DNA of 64,000 nt, from assembly GCA_036346225.1 (NCBI GenBank), contig JARFIW010000110.1, forward strand, positions 1-64,000, written 5' to 3'. Positions 1-11,533 of the stretch are shown here, in pieces. Made by a program: the position numbers and the translations under genes. This stretch comes from Platerodrilus igneus. Its lineage: Eukaryota > Arthropoda > Insecta > Coleoptera > Lycidae. Below the pieces are notes generated by a model, which saw only the letters and a list, made by a program, of their open reading frames with translations, was not told the origin of the DNA and did not search any database. The first letter of the stretch is position 1. Each line of letters begins with the position of its first letter.

Positions 1-42
1 CTAACTGCATTAGAACAGGAATGAGACTTTGAAAATGATGAC

Positions 43-1551
43 TTGGGATATCCTATATTGAGAGATGAGTTTGAATTAGCATTAAAGGGTCTGAAAAATG
101 GTAAGGCGCCGAGTACAGATAAGGTGCAAGCAGAAACTGTAAAAGCTGCTGGACAAGCAGTAACAGAACATCTCTTCCAACTTGTAAGCTATATGTATGA
201 GACAGGCGAGATACTCAAAAATTTCAAACGTAACATCATAGTAACTATACCAAAAAAGAAAGGCGCGATAGATGTGAAAATTTTCGAACAATAAGTTTGA
301 CAGCACACGTGTCAAAAATATTAACTAGAATTGTACAAAGACGAATGGAAAAACGGGCTGAAGAAGTACTAGGAGAAGACCAATTTGGGCTTAGGCGAAA
401 CAGGGGAACACAGGAGGCTATTTTAGCTCTGAGAGTGATAATGGAGAAAACAATAGAAAAAGGGGAAAGCGTGAACATGGGGCTTGTGGATCTGGAAAAA
501 GCATTCGACAATGTAAAATGGAAAAAAATGTTCGAAATACTAAAAAAGATTGGAATAAGTTATAGGGATAGAGGAATAGTACATAGCTTATACAAAGAGC
601 AAACAGCAGTAATAGGATTAGAGCAGGAACGTAGAGAAGTAAACATTAGGAAAGGGCGAGACAGAGATGTGCCCTATCTCCATTAATTTTTAACTTGTAC
701 ATTGAGGAAGCAATGAATACTGTCAAATGCAGGAAGACCTTTGGAATTACTATGCAGGGACAAAAAATTGATATGCTTAGATTTGCAGATGATATAGCGG
801 TATTAGCGTCTAGCAAGGAAGAGTTAGAAGCTGCTCTTAATGAAATGGAAACTGTTCTAACAGAGAGATACGGTATGAAAATTAACAAAACTAAAACTAA
901 AGTACTAGTATGCAAAGGAGGGGAAAATAAATCAAAAACAAGAATACAAATATGTAACACGAACTTACAAGAGGTTAAGGATTTCTGCTATCTAGGAAGC
1001 CAAATAATTCAAGATGAAAAAGCACAAAAGATATAAAACAAAGAGTAGCACACGGCCGTGCTACATTTAGCAAGAAAAAGCAACTACTGTGGTCAATGAC
1101 AACAAACATAGAAACAAGGAAAAGATTGTTTAAAACATATGTGTGGAGCACTGCACTGTACGGCTGTGAAGTTTGGACAGTAGGAGAAGCGGACAAGAAT
1201 AAGGAAGACACCTTTGAAATGTGGTGCTACAGATGTATAATGAAGATATCATGGACAGATAAAGTTAAGAATGAAGAGGTGCTAAAAATGGTAGAGGCAG
1301 AAAGAAATATGTTGAAAACGGTAAAAAATAGGAGAGATAGGATGATATGCCACATACTATGGCTTGAGGGAATAGTGCGGAATATATTAGAGGCAGAGAT
1401 AGGAAAAAAGAGAAGAAGAGGTAGGCCTAGGTTAGACTACTGCATACAGATAGTGAAAGATGTAGGCTATATGAGTTTCAGGGAGATATGTAGGCTAGTT
1501 CAGAATAGAAATCAATGGAGGTACACATCCAACCCGTTCCAAGATGGATAA
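43..1551 (+). pseudogene. RTE-type LINE reverse transcriptase, 3' half, broken
   Basis: This is the reverse transcriptase and C-terminal region of an RTE/BovB-like non-LTR retrotransposon, spread over four reading-frame blocks (43-294, 297-686, 695-1036, 1096-1551). The first block has the NGKAP finger motif. The second has motif A (DLEKAFDNV) and the third the catalytic FADD motif. The fourth has the post-RT region typical of RTE elements (YGCEVWT, FEMWCYR, RRRGRPR). The endonuclease half would lie before the window start. At least three frame changes make it non-functional. It belongs to the same broad family as the copies at 9727-12945 and 27524-31256 but is clearly diverged from them. Clade assignment rests on motif resemblance by eye. 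Confidence 0.85.
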
Positions 1552-2610
1552 ATTAATGCCGAAGAAAGTAACTGTACTTAAACATGATGATTATTATAAG
1601 CAACTACAAGAATTGGTTGGGCAATATTCTCGGATAATGTTAATTGTGTAAAAGGATTTACTGGAAAACTATTTTTTGGCAAATGTCTAGCTGTTGGGGG
1701 ATCTTGGCAGCCACAGGCTGCTCAACCCCCTTCACTGAATCTTGGTGAAATAGGGCATAAAATTAGAAAACAATAGAAGGGGAACCTAGCTGTATACATG
1801 CTGTGTCAGAATTTCAGGGAACTGTGTAGGCTAGCCCAGAATATAAATAAGTGCAGGTACGTGTCCAACCAGTTTTGAGACAGAAAACCTAATGACGAAA
1901 AAATAAGCGCAGATAAATCTGATGATTATTATAAGCAACTACAGGTGTTGGTTGTGAATTATTTTCAACTAATGTTGACTGTGCGAAAAGATATATTGGA
2001 AAAATATTAAATCGGTAAATGTTTAAGTGCTGGAGGAACTTGGCAAGCACTGAATGTCGGAGAAATAGGGTTTATAATGGCAAAACAATAGAAGGGGACC
2101 GAACTGCATCTAACAAGAAAGAACAGCGCCTATGATGAAAGACAACAAACATAGAACAAGAAGAAAATTGTTGAAAGCATATGTGTGGAGCACAGCACAG
2201 TACGCCTATAAAATACGGGCATTCTGAAAAGCAGACAGAAAAACGGTAGCAGCCTTTTGAAATGCTGTGCTTCAGATGTATGAGGATGATAGCATGGACA
2301 GACAAAGTTAATAACGAATAGGTTATAGAAATAGTAAGGGAACAAGGTTATCTAGGGAAAAAAATAGGAGAAATAGAAGGGCAGAATACATTCTAAGACA
2401 TTTTTGGGGAATAGTATGGGATATATTACAAGCAGAGATAGGAAAAATTAGGTAGATGTAGACGTAGATCAGATAGTGATAGAAGCAGACTGTGCAAATT
2501 TCAGGAACATTTGTAGGTTCGTTCAGAATAGGAAACAATGATGGTACGCGTCTAACAAGTTTCAAGACTGAAGACCTAATGATGATGATGTATGATATAA
2601 ATTATAATAG
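1465..2610 (+). repeat. Tandem, diverged copies of the LINE 3' end
   Basis: The LINE C-terminal tail and 3' UTR occur three times in the same direction. The TTTCAGGG...TGTAGGCTAG segment is at about 1477, again at about 1811 (334 bp later), and in diverged form at about 2495. A longer C-terminal segment matching 1065-1440 recurs at 2100-2470. The last copy ends in a GAT-rich tail (2578-2590), a typical RTE 3' end. None of the extra copies keeps an open frame. Confidence 0.7.
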
Positions 2611-2883
2611 GTTTGAGATCAATTATTAAAGGTAAAAACATGTAAGAACCTACTGTTATAACACGTTTTGTGATTAGCTTTTGTGTTAAAGATTTTTTGT
2701 GTCAGATAGTTTACTATTTCTTTACAGATTTAGACCAAAACTGCAAACGACGTAAAAGATTTCTTAATGTTTTGTTAGTATAAATGATATTTGGACAAAA
2801 AAAATGTGTAAAGTAAATAATGTTCTTAGGTATTTAGCAAAAATCAATTGAGCTTCAGAAATACAAACTATTTTTTATGTATG

Positions 2884-4218
2884 CTATTAAAGCAAGATAA
2901 ACACATTCCTGGTTGTCCGGGACATTCATTGCAATAACTTGTGGGTTTTGTAACCAAGTTACTTGCATCTTTGCTTGAACGTGTTTCTCTTAATTTATGA
3001 TAGCATCCTTGGCACTGTGTTCTTCTTTTCTTTCCTGGCCCAGACGGTTTAACAAAGCTGTAGTGTAGGGATAGTGGTTTCTTTGTGTGCTACAGAAGTA
3101 ACAAGTAACTCCCGTGCCAATTTTCTTCTAAACTTCATTACAGATAATTTTGAAGAACACCTTGTTATAGACCATCCAGGCATTTACAATAGCTGTTCCG
3201 AACAAAAATTCAAAGGCTAGTTTACGGTATCATTTTAAACTTTTTCTTAATACAGATTGACAAGAACTCATCTGATCACTAAAATCTACCTCCTTTTTCA
3301 CTTTATTGTAATCAATAATCGCTTTTGGTTTAAGTATAGGCTCATGGTGCCAGTTTTGCTTTCATGTTGGTTTAAAAGTGGTTGTATGGGTTGAATCAGT
3401 ACTTAACATAAGAACTGGCCATTTGTCCATCCATTTTATAATACATATGGAGTTGTTCTGAGTATCACAAATTTCTTCCTTTTTCATTTTTTAGGTAGCA
3501 TTTTGGGAATACCTTTTCTGTTGGACTTCAAGATTTCACAATAAACTATTTGTTTTTCAAACAATGATTTGGCTAAAGGTATACTAGAGTAATAATTGTC
3601 AACATACACGTAGCGGTATTAACCCATTATTGAACTCAACACTTTCAAAAAGATCATACACTATCTGCTCACTCTGGCAAGTATTTACATTAGTAGTCGT
3701 ATTCTTGCCACGATAAATGATTATGTGGTTAGTATATCCATCCACTGTACATAACTTAACTTAATCCCATATGCATGGGTTTTATTGGGGATATATTGTT
3801 TTATTTGCAGTCTTCCTTGATAAGGTACTATACTTTCATCGATCACCAAACTCCGTCCTGGAGTTAATGCAGCTTGAAATTTTTATTTAATACTTTTAAA
3901 ATTTTGCCTAACTTATAGAGGCGATCATCTTTATTACACTGCTTATTATTACAAAAATGAATGCAGCACATCAATAAAAGAAATCTGTCTCGTCTCATGG
4001 TATTCGTAATAAATTCATTCCTGAGCATGGGATCTTTTGACCAATACAAATTTATTGCTTGACCATCAACTAATCTCATAACTAAACATATTGAGCAAAA
4101 CACTTAAGTTCGGCTATATCGCAATCAACCCAAGAACGCATGCGTGATTTTGACCAATGTACATTTAACAACATGTCCCAAGCAAATCTATTTGTTTCCT
4201 CAACAATATTCTGTAAAA
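2884..4218 (-). pseudogene. piggyBac-family transposase, main part, broken
   Basis: Read on the minus strand this is the DDE_Tnp_1_7 transposase of a piggyBac element in several frames. An exon-like start at about 4218 encodes EETNRFAWD, followed by an open stretch at 4103-3864. Next come VIDESIVPYQG (first catalytic Asp, about 3840), a GYTNHIIIYRG-like segment (about 3730), VDNYYSS (second Asp, about 3605) and KWMDKWPVLMLST (third Asp, about 3420). The C-terminal Cys-rich region, with paired CxxC motifs, lies at 3040-2884. All three Asp residues can be found, but frameshifts separate the blocks. No inverted repeats were located. Confidence 0.85.
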
Positions 4219-4727
4219 GATATTACGGTTTCCCGCGTTTCATATTATTGTGCAATGGTTTAATATAACGTATAATTACGCGGCAAATTACGTGCCATTT
4301 GTATCAAATACCAAACACCTTTAAAAATTATACAATGGTCAAACTTTAAGCACAATATGAATAAAATGGATACTCACGTGTATTTCTTAACATCTCAAGA
4401 TCCTTGTTGTTTTTGTGTGGGTAGGCTACGCCATTGTTGAGTCAGCTTCCAATTCATCCATCCTCTTTTCTCCTCGTAGTGGAATGATAGGAACAACCAG
4501 GTATCAGGAACGATAAGGCAAGATAATGGTAGGGGGAACCTACATCCTAAAAAGAGAAAAGACAGACACGCAACACCGGTAGATGTTCTTGGCTTCAGGT
4601 CTCGTAGCTTAATGAAGTCTCATTACACCGTGCGCACTTGCGCCATTCACCCGGCGCAGGCGCGACTCGGGGACGACGGAAATTGACCAGTTTATTTAAA
4701 AATATTTACGGGAATTTATTTACATAT

Positions 4728-4982
4728 TTAACAATGTACATTGCCAAATTTTGGCATGCAACAAAAATCCTCTGTTACAAATAACTTGTATGCGTCTATA
4801 GGATTTTCTATTTCATTAACATTAAAATTTAATATAGGTGAGTCTTGCCGTTTTTTCAACCAGTCAGCCTCATCGTCACTCTCATCTATATCATGCCACT
4901 CGTTTACATAATCATTTTCGGATTCAGAGATATTCGCATGTTTATCTTCTGTCACATTATTATCATCGAATAATTCACTCAT
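4728..4982 (-). pseudogene. Acidic N-terminal segment of the piggyBac transposase
   Basis: An 84-residue open segment is rich in Asp, Glu and Ser and ends with a NEIENPIDAYKLFVTEDF-like stretch. That is the style of piggyBac N-termini, where an acidic leader precedes a P-x-(D/E)-x-F(Y/L)xxF region. It lies upstream of, and in the same direction as, the main transposase remnant. The DNA between them (4218-4727) contains a plausible donor (ACGTGAGTA, about 4373) and acceptor (TTTTACAG, about 4219) for one intron, plus a GC-rich block near 4625-4685 that looks foreign. The link to the transposase is an inference. Confidence 0.55.
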
Positions 4983-5099
4983 ACTTACATCACTGTATGA
5001 TTTATCTGATGAAGGTAAATAATTCTTGTCAATAACAGAATCGTCCTTTTAAAAATTTTCTGAATCTTCAGACATTATAATGTTATCTTTGGTATTTTA

Positions 5100-8000
5100 A
5101 AACAAATGAAAATTAATGAACATATGCTTTTTGCAAAATCTAAAACATTTGCAGTTTTTACCTACCGCACTACAATAATAACTAACACCGGCTCATAGTT
5201 GAGCTAGAAAAATCAGTTTTTTTCTGACTCGCAGAATTGTTGAAGTAATCGATAATGAGATGTAGCTAAACTGATCAATCAAGCGGGGCCATGTATGCAT
5301 TATTTGGGAGTCTGTTGAAGTTGGTTGGTATTTGATTTTTTTTATTTAAAAACTAATATGTAATTTGTTTATTTTTAAAGGAAAACCGCATCCAGCAGCA
5401 AGTATTGCTGCTTGGACAAAGAAAAGCGTCCACGCGGAGCAAGAAAAGACGTCCACATCTTCATCATCATCACCACCAACAACTTTTATATCATAAATTG
5501 AAGGAATAAGGAACGCGCTCATCCCATCGCTTAATTGGTAATAATTTTTTATAATTCAATGTTTTCATTCGCTTTCTATCATTTTGATATTTTAAATGCA
5601 CTATGAGAATTGATGCTCCTTGCAATAAAAAAATAAAGGTGGATCAATTAGGACTGTATTATATTAGAACATAAAATTAGGACAAGTAATTTTTATAATA
5701 GGGACTTTTTAATTGCAGATTATCTTACAATTTTTATAGGATTGCTTATAAAGTATTATCGGAGAATTTAAAAGTATCTAAATATAGTGATGGTTTTCTT
5801 ATTGGAGAGCGCGCACTTTTTTTGTTTTGCACGCAGTTTAATTAGGATAGACATTAAATTATTTAAAGTATAGTAAATCTATCACACGGAATGTATGAAA
5901 GAAAAGGCTTTTGAGTTATGTAATTTCAACCGGGAAGCAGTCGATGATATTGCTGCAAGCATCTCAGTTGGTGTTATGGCATTTAGATATATTTATCGAT
6001 CTGATGTATCACCATTCAGAACAGTTTTTTGTTTTCAATATAAAAGTCAAAGCCATGCCTTTTTGTGGAGATAGTCGCAGAGATTGTCTCTATGTTAACT
6101 TGAATCATAGACTATATGTGTTTTCAATTCAATTTCTTAATTCTGTGCCGATTTGTAATTTTCTACGGCTATGCATAAATGAATGGTGTGAGTTATATGT
6201 CCATTTGGACTATATCAGAACGACAGATAACCTTTCTATAAAATGATCTAAAAATTACAGATTTAAAAAAATAGTTTATAGACTTGTCATAGTATACAAA
6301 ATTTTTAAGCGCATTCAATCGTTTATGCAAAACAGGTCCTGCATGCTGAATTAGAATCCATTTTATGGTTGTACGATTTACCTCCCAAATTGAAATTATA
6401 CAGATCAAAATATTGAAATTTGGTGTTGATATACAAAAATGTCAACTAACAGAATAGACACAGACATGGACATTTCAATGTGTTGAAAACAAATGTTACA
6501 GCTCTATCGAAAAGTACATACAATTTTAAGGAAGTGTCATAAAACTAAAATATTTTGTAATTAGATGCGAATATTAAAACCTCACATCCGCGATATTGAG
6601 TCAATTTTAAGAATGGGAAAACAAACTTTGTTCTCAGATAGTTTTCCGAGTCTTTTTCAAAATCTTCTATGTCAGTTGAGAAAATATAAATTGTTTTTTT
6701 TAAATTTATTAAAAAAACTGTTACAGAACATTACTAAGCAAACGTGTAAATGAACATCTTTGCAGCCATAGAGTCCTCAACATTCTGAATTGTTTAGAAA
6801 AACAATCACATCTGCATTTAATTTGAGAATTCAAACAGCTCAAATTATTAACGTTGCATATAAAGATCTTGGCGTATTTCTCGAGGAGTGTAATAAGCTA
6901 ATTTCTTCCAAATTGTATATGATTTTTAAAAATCACACAGTAAACCTTAAAATTAATATCATATTGGCATGCAATTTTTTCAAATTTTCAGTTGTAAATA
7001 ACTATTTTATTTTTTTCAATCATTTACAGAATTTTAGCGATTGGTTTGCAGATAATGTTTCAACACATTTATTGGCTTAAATGGAACAGGACGCTTTTTG
7101 TGGTTCAGGGTTTACATTTTCTGAAATCTTATTTCTTAACGTCAATATCAATAAGTCACTACCATATTTTTCATGCGACCAGTTTCATACCTCTTTCTGT
7201 TGCAATTCAAAACAAAAAACCTTGTTTAAATATTCAAAATAGTGACGTCACGGTAATATTGATGAGTTAGTAGGTAAGGTATGTCCCTTAATGGGTATGA
7301 TGACATTAGGTGCTTCGGGGATAGCTTACAAGAAACTTGATAGGTCGCAGGTCCGTTAGAACGGTAGGTGGACCACAAGGGACGGAAAATAGTCCTAATA
7401 GTTGGAGCTTGAAAGAAGAATAAGGGTGTCAGAGACTGGAGCAATAGCAACAACCACGAGAATTGTTCCACGTTCTTGGAAGGTCCCTAAGGTAACCCAC
7501 TATACCGGAAAAATAATGATAACTACAGACCAATGCATTACATATAATCAAATAAGTATGATCCCAAGTTATAACACACAGACATATACATTAGGATACT
7601 CAACAAAAGGGTTCATGTAACGTAGCCCAGTGGGATAATGGTAATACCCCTAAACATTAGTACCGAGATTAAATAATTCAAGTTCCAATATGTACAATAA
7701 CTATCATTACAAGTGACTAACTTCTACATCTTTACACGAGCATGACTAAGTCCAGCCAACAATATTATCAATAAACAAGAACTATAACTATATATATCAG
7801 GGCTAACACTCACACACACACACAGTAGTTATATGAACACACAACTGCTGTATATTATTCAGTAACCTTGTTGCCCCTTTTGTCTATAGGCAAACTACTT
7901 ATGTATAGATTCACACGTTATTTATTTTGCTAAATAATTTTGCATTAAACGTTAAAGATTTCAACTTCAAATAATATGTGATACTCTACTAATTAAAACA

Positions 8001-8260
8001 GTAAAACATAAGGGTTGCAATTTTAGTAAATAATTAAAATAGGAAAAATAAGAATAATTGCAATTTAGTAACAACGAGCCAAACGACGCAAGACAGTTTA
8101 TATTATACAGTATACTAGCATACAACCTCAATGGACTAGGCCTACGGCACTGGATGTAACAGCAACTACCACTCGCACCATCCAGGGGTCGGCAGGCAAA
8201 CTTCGTCGAAATAGGAATCCTGGGGTCCAGTACGTGAAGTGGGCTAAATACCACTAATGT
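5100..8260. other. No recognisable gene; AT-rich DNA with short open frames
   Basis: About 3 kb with no protein family I recognise. Short open stretches occur at 5911-6246, 6790-7080 and 7402-7620 (62-111 residues), but their composition follows the AT-rich background and no motif stands out. A short CA run lies at 7811-7822. Bases 8100-8268 precede the LINE gag-like region and may be its degraded 5' part. Confidence 0.5.
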
Positions 8261-8267
8261 ACCAAGC

Positions 8268-8975
8268 TTGATATTAAAAACAATAAACCAAGAAAAAGCA
8301 ATTAGGATGAAGCAACTACATGATCTAATTAATCCGACAAAAATTGGTGTGAGTATTGTAAGTGCTAAAGAGGCAAAGAATGGAACCATATTTATAAAAT
8401 GTAAATGTGAGAAAGAAACCATTAAACTTAAGGAGGCTATTTCAACTAAATATAGTAGTAACTACTCAACAGAACTAACCATATTAAAGAAGTCAAGATT
8501 AAAAATTATAGGAGTTGATCCCAACATGAAGAAAGAGGATATTGAATATGCACTATTTAATCAAAACAACATTAATAGTGAAATTGATAAATGTGATTTT
8601 ACCTTTATTCGACATACACTATCCACTTACAATGCTCCTCCAATGCATTTCATAATCTGTTACAACAACAAAAGTATTTATAGACTGGGAAAGCTATCCT
8701 ATATATGAAGACATACATATTACAAGATGTTTTAACTGCCAGGGTTTTTCTCATAAAAGCAATGATTGTAAAAAGAAAAAAATTGTGATTTGTGTGCAGA
8801 AAATCATGATCGAAAAGAATGTAAAAATCAATACAGAAAGTGCTGTAACTGTATAATGTCTAACAGTACTTATGGTACGAACTATGATATACACCATGCA
8901 GCGAATAATCCTGATTGTTTTTGCTATAAGAAGAAGGTTAAGATTTACAAGTCCAGCATAGATTATGGTTGGTAA
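8268..8975 (+). pseudogene. LINE ORF1 (gag-like) with zinc knuckles, broken
   Basis: The nucleic-acid-binding ORF1 protein of a jockey/CR1/R1-group LINE. The N-terminal block (8268 to about 8665) resembles the RRM-like gag region (KNGTIFIKC, RLKIIGVDPNMKKEDIE). After a frame change near 8665 comes a CCHC knuckle (CFNCQGFSHKSNDC, about 8730). After a second change there are further Cys/His clusters (CDLCAENHDRKEC, about 8785, then a CxNC...HHAANNPDC segment to about 8925). At least two frameshifts make it inactive. It runs in the same direction as the endonuclease remnant just downstream and is probably from the same element. Confidence 0.7.
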
Positions 8976-9059
8976 TCTCATAAAACAAACTGTACTTGAC
9001 AAAAAAACATAAGCAATCAATCTGATCAGGTAATACAGCCCAACGCTTTAAGTAAACTA

Positions 9060-9726
9060 AATATCAACAGTACAAGCTCGTTACATATACTGCACTTTTA
9101 TATTAGGAGTATAAGAAAAAATTTCGATGAATTTCTTGTCTTCCTAGATTCATACATGCTAAACTATTGTGACCTAATTATTTTGAGTGAATGTTGGCAA
9201 ATTGAAAGCACGAATAACTTTAATATTAATAACTTTAAAGTTTACTATAATAATGGCTCATTTAATAAATGCGATGGAATAGTAATCTATATAAAAGATA
9301 ATATTTCTGCTGAAGTTAATAACATTAATTTAGTTGGGAGTGGAGCTACTTTAACTAGCATAGAATTCTGTTGTGAAAATGTACAAATCGCTGTGGCAAC
9401 CACTTCTCGTTCTCCCACTATGAATACTGCAAATTTCCTTAGTGACCTGGATACATATCTTGATTGTCTCTATGATAAGGACGTAAATATATTCATAGGA
9501 GACATTAATATTAATATCTTAGATACAAACAGTATTACTACTATCGAATATTTATCTATTCTTAATTCACGAGGTTTTCAATCCTTAATAAATGAACCAA
9601 CTCGTACTACTAATACTTCATCTTTTTGTATTGACCACCTATTCGTAAAAGAAAAGAAATATAATTCTCCTAATGAAATATTCGCAAACATAATAAACTA
9701 TGATATTACAGATCACCTGCCTATTC
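9060..9726 (+). pseudogene. LINE ORF2 endonuclease domain, truncated by an insertion
   Basis: Apurinic-type endonuclease (EEP fold) from a CR1/jockey-group LINE. Recognisable pieces in order: HFYIRSIRKNFDEF (LHLNIRS-type start), LIILSECW (the ETW-type catalytic region), GIVIYIKD, FIGDININ (GDFN-type Asp/Asn motif), and CIDHLFV with DITDHLPI near the end (DH motif). The open frame from 9156 runs 190 residues and is then cut at about 9727, where the minus-strand RTE element begins. The reverse transcriptase of this LINE is not found beyond that insertion. Confidence 0.8.
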
Positions 9727-11533
9727 TCGATGCAGCTCTAAATTCTTTTCTATTCTGAGCTAGTCTAAAAAGGTTTACATACCCTACACAACCTAAATCT
9801 CTAATGATTTGACTAATATAGCTTTGTCTAGGCCTTCCTACTCTATTTTTATTTGGTAGTCTATAATCCAAGACTTTACTAAATAGTCCCTCAAGTCTTA
9901 ACTGGTGCCCTATCATTCTATCTCTCCTGACCTTCAATTGTTTCCACATACAGGGTTCCTCACCTATCCTTCTATAAACTTCCTCGTTTGTTACTCTATC
10001 TGTACAACTAATCTTTAACATTTTCCTATAACACCAAGTTTCAAAAGCTTCTATCTTTTTCTTATCTACTTCTTTAATTGTCCAAGTCTCACTACCGTAT
10101 AGTAGAACGCTCCATACGTACGACTTTAAGAAACTTTTTCTATTATCTAAACTAATACTATTAGCTATTAATAAGTTTTTCTTTTTTAAAAACATTTTTC
10201 TAGCTTGAGCTATTCTAGCTACTATATCCCTTCTGCAACGTTCATCCTTTGTAATTATACTACCTAAATAGCAAAATTCATCTACCTCCTCTAACTCGAT
10301 ATTACCTATTTTTAATTTTGGTTTAGAACTAGGCTGTAACTCACTTGTCATTATCTTTGTCTTTACTGAGTTAATACTCATACTATAGTTACTCTGTAGT
10401 ATCTCATCTAAAATATTTAAAAACCCTCCTAACTCTTTTCTAGACTCTGCTATAATGGCTATATCATCTGCAAAACGTAACATGTCTATTTTCTGTCCCT
10501 GTACACTAATACCTATCTCTTTTCTCTCTCTAGCTAAGTTTAAAGCTTCCTCAATATAAACATTAAAAATCAAGGGAGACAGTATACTACCCTGTCTAAC
10601 ACCATTTCTAATCTTAGCTTCCTTTTCTATTTCATCAAATCTAATTACTACGCTTTGGTTTTATATAGACTGTAAATAATTTTTCTATCCCTATGAGAGA
10701 TTCCTATTTTTGCAAAACCCTGAACATAACAATCCAATTAACTCTATCAAATGCTTTTCTAAATCTACAAACGTGAAATGAGTCTTTTATTTTTTGTAAC
10801 CTTTTTCGATAATTACCCTAATCATTAGTATCGGTTCTCTAGTCCCTCTGTCTTTACGAAAACCATATTGGTCTTCGCCTAAATAATTCTCAGTCAAAGC
10901 TTCTACTCTATTTTTAATTATTATTGTTAGTATTTTGGAAGCATAAGAAGTTAAACTAACCATTCTAAAATTCTCACACCTATCAGCTCCTGACTTTTTT
11001 TGGGATTGGATAATAATATTTTTTTCGAAATCTATTGGAACCTCACCTGTGTCACATATTACTTTTACTAGTTCATATAATCTGTCTAAAGTTTTCTGAC
11101 TTGCATATTTTATTAATTCTGCGGGAATATCGTCTATCCCTGGCGCTTTATTTAGTTTAAGATTCCGAACAGTTCTATCAAATTCCTCTCTTAATATTGA
11201 GAACCCTATTTCTACATCCTCTTCTTGGTCGTTCTCTAACTCATCCATATTGTCTCCCTTATATAAATCTTCTAAATATCTTTTCCATCTATCTGCTACC
11301 TCAACTTTATTTATTAGAAGCTCATTATTCTTGTCTCTAATACCATTATATTTTTTCCTATCTTCCCCAAAAAACTTTTTAACTGCCCTGTAAGCCCTGT
11401 CTGTCTTACCTACTCTCAAATCATCTTGTATTCCCTTACAATTCTCTTCCATCCATTTATTTCTAGCTTTTCTACACTCATGTACTATCTTATTTCTAAC
11501 TGTATTATATTTTTGCTTACTTTCACTATCCAC
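9713..11533 (-). pseudogene. RTE LINE reverse transcriptase, broken
   Basis: The reverse transcriptase comes in two open blocks, 11533-10787 and 10573-9713. The first holds the linker and fingers (LKLNKAPGIDDIPAELIK) up to GEDQYGFRKDRGTREPI. The motif-A region (10573-10787) is frameshifted. The second block holds the catalytic FADD (about 10465), thumb, and the RTE C-terminal signature (YGSETWT, FETWCYRKML, NRVGRPRQSY). The last residues before the stop read into flanking DNA. Confidence 0.85.

Noticed and set aside
4360..4727. A separate small gene between the piggyBac parts
   Set aside because: No open frame of any length with recognisable content; the DNA looks like intron and insertion.
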